In this document: in pieces, positions 1-5,278 of the stretch
Layout: each line of letters begins with the position of its first letter
Position numbering within the stretch: position 1 is the first letter of the stretch
Assembly: GCA_030149405.1 (NCBI GenBank)
Contig: JASBRM010000144.1
Span: 1 to 5,278, forward strand
Source: Neptuniibacter sp.
GTDB lineage: Bacteria; Pseudomonadota; Gammaproteobacteria; Pseudomonadales; Balneatricaceae
DNA: 5,278 nucleotides
Reading direction: 5' to 3'
Made by a program: the position numbers and the translations under genes
Notes under the pieces: generated by a model
Seen by the model: the letters and a program-made list of their open reading frames with translations, nothing else
Databases searched by the model: none
Told to the model about the DNA's origin: nothing

Positions 1-1319
1 CTCTGTTCCCGAAAGGCTGGGAACCCTCCGCTGAAGTACAGGAAGTCATTGATACCTGTCGTGTTGTAGCCAATGCCGAGCAGAGTGCACTGGGTTCTTA
101 TGTGATCTCCATGGCAAGCCATCCATCCGATGTTCTGGCCGTTATCCTGCTGCTGCGTGAGATGGGCATAGGTCACAACATGCGTGTAGTACCGCTTTTT
201 GAGACCCTGAATGACCTGGATAATGCCCGCGATTGTATTGATTCGTTGTTAAAAGTGGATTGGTACAAAGCTTATACCCAGGGTGAACAGGAAGTGATGA
301 TCGGTTACTCCGACTCCTCCAAGGATGCAGGGCAACTGGCAGCAGCCTGGGGTCAGTTTAAAGCTCAGGAAGCGCTCACCCAGCTGTGTAAAGATCATGG
401 TGTGCATCTGACACTTTTCCATGGTCGTGGTGGCACAGTAGGTCGTGGTGGCGGTCCAAGCCATACAGCGATACTGGCGCAACCTCCAGGCTCTGTTGAT
501 CACAGCCTGCGTTTAACCGAACAGGGTGAGATGATCCGCTTTAAATACGGAATGCCAGATCTGGCTGTTCGTAACCTTGAGCTCTGTACTGGTGCAGTGC
601 TTGAAGCAACACTGGACCCGGCACCGGGCCCTGAAGAATCATGGCGTTCCCAAATGGACTCCATGACGGCTCTGAGCCTTGAAGGTTATCGAAGTATAGT
701 GCGTGAAGACCCAATGTTTGTGCCTTATTTCCGTGCGGCCACACCAGAGCAGGAGTTGGCTAAGTTACCACTGGGATCACGCCCTGCAAAACGCCGCCAG
801 GATGGTGGGGTGGAGAGTTTGCGCGCTATTCCGTGGATCTTTGCGTGGACCCAGATTCGTTTGATGCTACCAGCATGGCTGGGGAGTGATCAGGCTTTGC
901 AAGCAGCATTAAATGACAGCAGCGCACCGCTGGTGAAAGAGATGTACCAGCGCTGGCCGTTCTTTAAATCCACTATCGATATGCTTGAGATGGTACTGGC
1001 AAAGAGTGATCGTAAGCTTTCTGCATACTACGATGAACGTTTGGTATCACAGGAGCTGGGTATACTCGGTTCCAGCCTGCGTGAGCGCCTGGGTAATATG
1101 GTTGGTTTGATTAACGAGATCAAAGGTCAGGATGGTCTCCTTAAAGATCATTCGGTTATCCGCCAATCCATTGATGTACGTAACCCTTATATAGATCCAC
1201 TGCACTTCTTGCAGGCAGAGTTGTTACACAGGGACAGAAACCAGCCGGATCAGCGTCTGGAACAGGCTCTGATGGTCACTATGGCTGGTATCTCAGCCGG
1301 TATGCGCAATACGGGCTAA
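1..1319 (+). CDS. ppc: Phosphoenolpyruvate carboxylase, C-terminal half (5' end outside window)
   Basis: The enzyme carboxylates phosphoenolpyruvate with bicarbonate to give oxaloacetate, the cytoplasmic anaplerotic step feeding the TCA cycle. The reading frame is open from base 3 and gives 438 visible residues ending in the family-typical RNTG. Full-length enzymes have roughly 880 residues, so about half is missing at the left edge. Conserved blocks seen (numbered within the fragment) are [13 protein letters not shown] at 98-110, the glycine-rich catalytic loop [16 protein letters not shown] at 139-154 with His140, Arg142 and Arg148, then [20 protein letters not shown] and [15 protein letters not shown]. 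The residues matching the E. coli L-aspartate inhibitor site (Arg587, Lys773, Arg832, Asn881) are present as Arg148, Lys334, Arg393 and Asn436, so feedback inhibition by aspartate is likely. The fragment shows no internal disruption. Two dyads follow the stop codon, and adk lies downstream on the same strand. Confidence 0.97.
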   Translation, partial: LFPKGWEPSAEVQEVIDTCRVVANAEQSALGSYVISMASHPSDVLAVILLLREMGIGHNMRVVPLFETLNDLDNARDCIDSLLKVDWYKAYTQGEQEVMIGYSDSSKDAGQLAAAWGQFKAQEALTQLCKDHGVHLTLFHGRGGTVGRGGGPSHTAILAQPPGSVDHSLRLTEQGEMIRFKYGMPDLAVRNLELCTGAVLEATLDPAPGPEESWRSQMDSMTALSLEGYRSIVREDPMFVPYFRAATPEQELAKLPLGSRPAKRRQDGGVESLRAIPWIFAWTQIRLMLPAWLGSDQALQAALNDSSAPLVKEMYQRWPFFKSTIDMLEMVLAKSDRKLSAYYDERLVSQELGILGSSLRERLGNMVGLINEIKGQDGLLKDHSVIRQSIDVRNPYIDPLHFLQAELLHRDRNQPDQRLEQALMVTMAGISAGMRNTG

Positions 1320-1350
1320 AGAGCCTGAGAACTGAGCAGTCAAATCAATC

Positions 1351-1370
1351 GGGAGCTGATTACAGCTCCC
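1351..1370 (+). terminator. Perfect hairpin after ppc, possible terminator or 3'-end stabiliser
   Basis: Thirty-one bases after the ppc stop codon, GGGAGCTG (1351-1358) and CAGCTCCC (1363-1370) form a perfect 8-bp stem around the 4-base loop ATTA. The following bases are ACAACCTTG, so the usual T-run of an intrinsic terminator is absent. The position suits a ppc transcript end, either as a weak or factor-assisted terminator or as a block to 3' exonucleases. The stem is seen directly; its function is inferred. Confidence 0.45.
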
Positions 1371-1374
1371 ACAA

Positions 1375-1388
1375 CCTTGAATTCAAGG
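1375..1388. repeat. Perfect 14-bp palindrome between ppc and adk
   Basis: CCTTGAATTCAAGG is its own reverse complement over all 14 bases and starts four bases after the ppc 3' hairpin. As RNA it could fold as a 5-bp stem with an AATT loop, giving two hairpins in tandem after ppc. As DNA it could be a dimeric regulator site. It lies about 100 bp upstream of the best adk promoter candidate. I do not recognise it as the consensus of a named regulator. Confidence 0.5.
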
Positions 1389-1427
1389 GCTGCATTGCGT
1401 AGTCTCGATCTTTCACTGTAAAGGGTG

Positions 1428-2276
<849 letters not shown>

Positions 2277-2299
2277 GCTTGTCCTGATCTGAAGCTAGC

Positions 2300-2331
2300 A
2301 AAAAACCGTACCTCCCGGGTGCGGTTTTTTT
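2300..2331 (+). terminator. Intrinsic terminator after adk
   Basis: CCGTACC (2306-2312) pairs with GGTGCGG (2318-2324), including one G-U pair, around the 5-base loop TCCCG. Seven T (2325-2331) follow directly. Six A (2300-2305) precede the stem and can extend it against the T-run. It starts 24 bases after the adk stop. The A-run means the reverse strand could also terminate here, although no minus-strand gene is seen nearby. This separates adk from hemH transcriptionally. Confidence 0.92.
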
Positions 2332-2357
2332 GTGCCTGAAATCTCCTACTGTATAGG
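2330..2357 (+). promoter_or_regulatory. Weak candidate promoter for hemH-rlmB
   Basis: A separate promoter is expected because of the terminator after adk. TTGTGC (2330-2335), 16 bases, then TATAGG (2352-2357) is the best-spaced pair, with 3 or 4 of 6 consensus matches in each box. A better -10-like GATAAT (2377-2382) exists but has no good -35 at the right distance; TTGATA (2361-2366) lies only 10 bases before it. No regulator site, such as a clear iron-regulator box, is evident. The exact promoter is not decided by sequence alone. Confidence 0.22.
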
Positions 2358-2412
2358 CTTTTGATACAAGTTTCGGGATAATGAGTGGTTCCAGTTTAAG
2401 GATTAAGTAGTA

Positions 2413-3423
2413 ATGACAGAATCGGGAAAAACAGCGGTTGTATTGGTGAATCTGGGTACACCAGATAAAGCAGAGCCAGGTGCTGTAAAACGTTATCTCA
2501 GGGAATTCCTATCCGACAGTCGAGTGGTCGAAGGTAAAGGCCTGCGTCGCCTGTTATGGTTGTCGGTGCTGAACGGCATCATCCTGAACGTGCGTCCCGG
2601 TAAAGTGGCCAAAGCCTACGCCAGTATCTGGGAGGATGACTCCCCAATGCGTAAGATTCTGGATAAACAGGTCGCGGAGCTGCAAGTGATGCTCCAACAT
2701 GAGTGCAACGAACATGCCCCAGATGTCTATGCGGCGATGACCTATGGCAACCCAGGCCTAACTCCACTGCTGGAAAAACTCTCAAACAGTCATTACGAAA
2801 AGGTACTTCTGGTACCTATGTACCCGCAGTATTCAGCAACGACAACGGCACCGGTTTATGATCAGGTGGCTAAGTTCCAGCTAAAACAGCGAAAAGTGCT
2901 GGATATCCGTATTGTGAACTCCTACTTTGACCATCCGAAATACGTTGAAGTATTGGCAAACCAGATCCGAGGTTTCCGTGAAGAGCAGGGTCAAGCAGAT
3001 AAACTGATTCTCTCTTATCATGGCATTCCCAAAGAGTACTTCGATAAAGGTGATCCCTATCCGGCTCAGTGCCACAAAACCTCTGAGTTGCTGGCAGCCG
3101 AGCTTGGCCTTGCAGAAAGTGAATGGATGACTACCTTTCAGTCCCGCTTCGGTCCTGCGGAATGGATGCAGCCTTATACAGATAAGACTCTGGAATCCCT
3201 GCCGGAAAAAGGCATCAAATCGGTACAGATTACCTGCCCGGCGTTTTCAGCAGATTGTCTGGAAACCCTCGAAGAGATCGCCATTGAAAACCGCGAAGTC
3301 TTTGAGGAAGCGGGTGGTGAATCTTACAAATATATTCCTGCCCTGAATGCGGAACCCGGCTTTATTCAACTGTTGGCAACGCTGGTTAAAGAACAAGCCG
3401 GCGATTGGGTTGGAGCACGTTAG
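2413..3423 (+). CDS. hemH: Ferrochelatase
   Basis: HemH inserts Fe2+ into protoporphyrin IX to form protoheme, the last step of the protoporphyrin-dependent heme pathway. The product has 336 residues; E. coli HemH has 320. The N-terminus VVLVNLGTPDKAE (9-21) is the family signature, followed by FLSDSRVVE (32-40), MTYGNP (109-114) and VPMYPQYSATTTAPVYD (134-150). The catalytic histidine is His203 in LSYHGIPKEYF. The catalytic glutamate is Glu284 in CPAFSADCLETLEEI. FQSRFGPAEWMQPYT (242-256) is also conserved. No N-terminal signal peptide is seen, as expected for a cytoplasmic or membrane-associated bacterial enzyme. AAGGA at 2398-2402 lies 10 bases before the ATG. The gene follows the adk terminator, and its stop is one base from the rlmB start. 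adk next to hemH is also the E. coli order. Confidence 0.97.
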   Translation: MTESGKTAVVLVNLGTPDKAEPGAVKRYLREFLSDSRVVEGKGLRRLLWLSVLNGIILNVRPGKVAKAYASIWEDDSPMRKILDKQVAELQVMLQHECNEHAPDVYAAMTYGNPGLTPLLEKLSNSHYEKVLLVPMYPQYSATTTAPVYDQVAKFQLKQRKVLDIRIVNSYFDHPKYVEVLANQIRGFREEQGQADKLILSYHGIPKEYFDKGDPYPAQCHKTSELLAAELGLAESEWMTTFQSRFGPAEWMQPYTDKTLESLPEKGIKSVQITCPAFSADCLETLEEIAIENREVFEEAGGESYKYIPALNAEPGFIQLLATLVKEQAGDWVGAR

Positions 3424-3427
3424 GATG
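3412..3427 (+). promoter_or_regulatory. rlmB ribosome binding site inside the hemH 3' end
   Basis: GGAG (3412-3415) lies in the last hemH codons, 9 bases before the ATG at 3425. The hemH stop TAG is at 3421-3423, leaving one base between the genes. Ribosomes finishing hemH can therefore reinitiate on rlmB, so translational coupling is likely. This site also fixes the rlmB start. The frame is open upstream to 3347, but that extension overlaps hemH and does not resemble the RlmB N-terminus. Confidence 0.75.
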
Positions 3428-4168
3428 AAATTTGAGCCCCTGTTCGGCCATCACGCAGTTAATACAGCTCTGAAAAAAGATGCCGAGCGTATCCAGCGTA
3501 TCCTGATTATGAAAGGTCGCCGCGACGAGCGTATGCAAAAGCTGGTGGACAAAGCGACCCAGCTGAAGATTCAGATTGAAGTCGCAACCAAACGTGATCT
3601 GGACGAGCTGGTGGAAGGTGCTTCCCATCAGGGTGTAGTAGCCTTGTGTAAACCGATCCAGACCTATAACGAGAAGTATCTTGATCAACTGCTGGATAAC
3701 CTCGAAGAACAACCTTTCCTTCTGGTGTTGGACGGTGTAACTGATCCTCACAATTTAGGCGCCTGCCTGCGAACAGCGGATGCTGCGGGTATACAGGCGG
3801 TAATTGCTCCTAAAGACAAATCCGCACCGCTTAATGCCACCGCAGCTAAAGTTGCGTGTGGTGCAGCAGAAGCAGTGCCATATGTGCTGGTGACTAATCT
3901 CGCCCGAGCACTGAAAAACCTACAAGACCGTGGTATCTGGATTACCGGCACCGCTGGTGAAACCGATCAGGAAATCTATCAGTCGAATCTAACCGGCCCA
4001 ATGGCCTTGGTGATGGGTGCTGAAGGCCAGGGTATGCGCCGTCTGACCCGCGAAAACTGCGACCAGTTGGTGAAGATCCCAATGGCCGGTGAAGTCAGCA
4101 GCCTTAACGTATCAGTGGCAACGGGTGTATGCCTGTTTGAAGCAGTTAGGCAGCGTAACTCGCAGTAA
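3425..4168 (+). CDS. rlmB: 23S rRNA (guanosine-2'-O-)-methyltransferase RlmB
   Basis: RlmB is a SpoU-class SPOUT methyltransferase that uses S-adenosylmethionine to 2'-O-methylate a guanosine in the 23S rRNA peptidyl-transferase region (G2251 in E. coli). The product has 247 residues (E. coli 243). The N-terminal substrate-binding domain starts FGHHAVNTAL (7-16) and includes LIMKGRRDER (27-36) and SHQGVVA (67-73). The C-terminal trefoil-knot domain carries all three SPOUT motifs. Motif 1 is DGVTDPHNLGACLRTADAAG (103-122) with Asn110 and Arg116. Motif 2 is VMGAEGQGMRR (196-206). Motif 3 is IPMAGEVSSLNVSVATG (218-234). Resemblance to E. coli RlmB is high across the knot domain, which favours RlmB over TrmH or other SpoU paralogues. 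In E. coli rlmB follows rnr; here it is coupled to hemH. Confidence 0.95.
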   Translation: MKFEPLFGHHAVNTALKKDAERIQRILIMKGRRDERMQKLVDKATQLKIQIEVATKRDLDELVEGASHQGVVALCKPIQTYNEKYLDQLLDNLEEQPFLLVLDGVTDPHNLGACLRTADAAGIQAVIAPKDKSAPLNATAAKVACGAAEAVPYVLVTNLARALKNLQDRGIWITGTAGETDQEIYQSNLTGPMALVMGAEGQGMRRLTRENCDQLVKIPMAGEVSSLNVSVATGVCLFEAVRQRNSQ

Positions 4169-4182
4169 AATTGGGTTGCGCT

Positions 4183-5278
4183 TTAGCTACTAAGTTGGGT
4201 ACAAGCTTCCGAAATTGGACCATGAATAATCGCTCTGAGGTGCTGGAACTCCCCAGGTCTGAGTTTGAGGTGATCTGGCTTTTCAGCATTTCTGCTTTCT
4301 AATTCCTGATATATGAGTTGTGAGCTTTCCAGAACTCTTTGGCACATCTGACTGATATCTTTAAGGATATTTTTCTCTGCACCTACTCGCATCTGCTTGG
4401 CAACATCCAGCAGGGTTGTGATCGTAACATCGCCAAACTTCTTAACCCCTGCTAACTCAGAAACCATATGCGTATCCATCCAGTTGGCTTGAGTGGTTGC
4501 GTAAGAGGTGGTGTTTAACAGATCATAGTGAGGAGTCATTTCCAAACCTTCCTTCCCAGTAAAGAAGCTCAGGTTCTTCAAGTGAGCATCCGCATTACCT
4601 GTAATAAAGTTAAAAACTATCCAGTTAAAAATTTGTCGTCGGGTACGGGCTGGCTGTGCGCACTTATCGGCCAGTATAATCAGGTTTCCGACGGTACACT
4701 TGTCATACTTGCTTTCCGGTGCCAGCAATAGCAATTGGCAACCATCAATCGCATGCCGTCTGTGAGTTACATCCTTGGCACTATCAGAACTAGCACGGTC
4801 AAATCGCTCCACGATATAAACAGCCTCGGGTATGTGCAGAGTGTAAACTTCGGGTACATCAAGCCCAGCTTTTTTTGCCAAACTCATTATAAAAAACTCA
4901 TTTAGAGCGCTATGGGGATAATGCTCCGTATCATTATGGTCGGGCTTTAATATATGGGTTGATGCAGTACTGCCAACGGGTTCTGAAATTTCCCCGGAGT
5001 CAGGTGAATAACAAACCGGAAGTTTATGCCGTGCCCCAGCCAGTGACATTCGCTTGGGCGCGTCACTGTTCAGAGAAATTTGGGGCAGGTTATTAATGCG
5101 GGTTGAAAGCGCTTCATAACTTAACGCCTGTTTTTCAATTAAGCTATCAGGTTTCGTCCCCTCTGGTAATAACGTGATCGCACCTGCGGATTCCGCACCA
5201 TAATATGCGAGCAGCGCAAACCGGTCTGAAACATCTATTCCCGCATCAGAAGCCATAAGCCTGCGCGCGGCTTCTTCT
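4183..5278 (-). CDS. HipA-family serine/threonine kinase, N-terminus outside window
   Basis: This encodes a HipA-family protein kinase; E. coli HipA phosphorylates GltX and is held in check by HipB. The frame is open to the right edge. The first ATG (5256) is internal, because the codons before it (EEAARRL) fit the family, so the true start lies outside. About 364 residues are visible, against roughly 410-440 in full members. Numbering from the 5256 ATG, FALLAYYGAESAGAITLLPEG (13-33) is the end of the N-terminal domain. RMSLAGARHKLPV (69-81) matches the loop holding the E. coli autophosphorylated Ser150 (here Ser71). THILKPD (100-106) offers the ATP-site lysine, Lys104. VERFDR spans 149-154. 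GNADAHLKN (220-228) has the catalytic Asp223 and Asn228. TPHYDLLN (241-248) has the metal-binding Asp245. All core kinase residues are present, so an active enzyme is likely. Its substrate and antitoxin cannot be told from this window. Confidence 0.9.
   Translation of the reverse strand, partial: EEAARRLMASDAGIDVSDRFALLAYYGAESAGAITLLPEGTKPDSLIEKQALSYEALSTRINNLPQISLNSDAPKRMSLAGARHKLPVCYSPDSGEISEPVGSTASTHILKPDHNDTEHYPHSALNEFFIMSLAKKAGLDVPEVYTLHIPEAVYIVERFDRASSDSAKDVTHRRHAIDGCQLLLLAPESKYDKCTVGNLIILADKCAQPARTRRQIFNWIVFNFITGNADAHLKNLSFFTGKEGLEMTPHYDLLNTTSYATTQANWMDTHMVSELAGVKKFGDVTITTLLDVAKQMRVGAEKNILKDISQMCQRVLESSQLIYQELESRNAEKPDHLKLRPGEFQHLRAIIHGPISEACTQLSS

Noticed and set aside
2350..2368. Short inverted repeat TGTAT/ATACA upstream of hemH
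   Set aside because: Five A/T-rich base pairs across a 9-base gap is expected by chance and matches no regulator site I recognise.
2413..3423. Possibility that HemH carries an iron-sulfur cluster
   Set aside because: Cysteines are present (98, 220, 275, 282), but their spacing shows no cluster motif I can support, and E. coli-type ferrochelatases lack a cluster.
3347..3424. In-frame extension of rlmB overlapping hemH
   Set aside because: A GGAG at the right distance supports ATG 3425, the resulting 247 residues fit the family length, and the extra residues are out-of-frame hemH sequence.
3386..3751. A 121-codon minus-strand open frame across the hemH-rlmB junction
   Set aside because: It is antisense to two confident genes, its translation has low-complexity, non-family character, and it has no supporting context.
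4161..4180. Weak inverted repeat CGCA/TGCG around the rlmB stop as a terminator
   Set aside because: The stem has only 4 bp with a 12-base loop and no T-run on either strand.

Overview
This window looks like a chromosomal housekeeping segment from a gammaproteobacterium. Four core-metabolism and RNA-modification genes lie on the plus strand. One accessory HipA-family kinase gene enters from the right on the minus strand. The ppc, adk, hemH and rlmB products all read as close relatives of their E. coli counterparts by remembered sequence. Having ppc immediately upstream of adk recalls Pseudomonas and marine Oceanospirillales-type genomes more than the enteric htpG-adk-hemH order. That placement is an inference from gene order and protein character; no search was run.

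Layout. Positions 1-1319 hold the C-terminal half of phosphoenolpyruvate carboxylase (ppc), cut by the left edge. Positions 1320-1616 are a 297-bp gap unusually rich in dyad symmetry. It has a hairpin plus a perfect 14-bp palindrome just after ppc, a nested inverted repeat (1428-1501) followed by a T-run, a candidate extended -10 promoter, a small dyad and an A/T-rich leader. Next come adk (1617-2276) with a strong intrinsic terminator (2300-2331), hemH (2413-3423), and rlmB (3425-4168), which starts one base after the hemH stop. After a 14-bp gap, a convergent HipA-family gene runs from 4183 leftward-reading to beyond 5278, with its N-terminus missing.

How the genes relate. Ppc replenishes oxaloacetate, Adk balances adenine nucleotides and HemH inserts iron into protoporphyrin IX. 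RlmB 2'-O-methylates 23S rRNA. adk appears to be its own transcription unit, bounded by its terminator, while hemH-rlmB look like a two-gene operon with translational coupling. The HipA-like kinase belongs to a family of toxin and stress kinases; any HipB-type partner would lie beyond the right edge.

No CRISPR array, insertion sequence, tRNA or rRNA is visible. The items most worth a second look are the structured ppc-adk intergenic region and the HipA-family locus. The coding genes on the plus strand are conventional.
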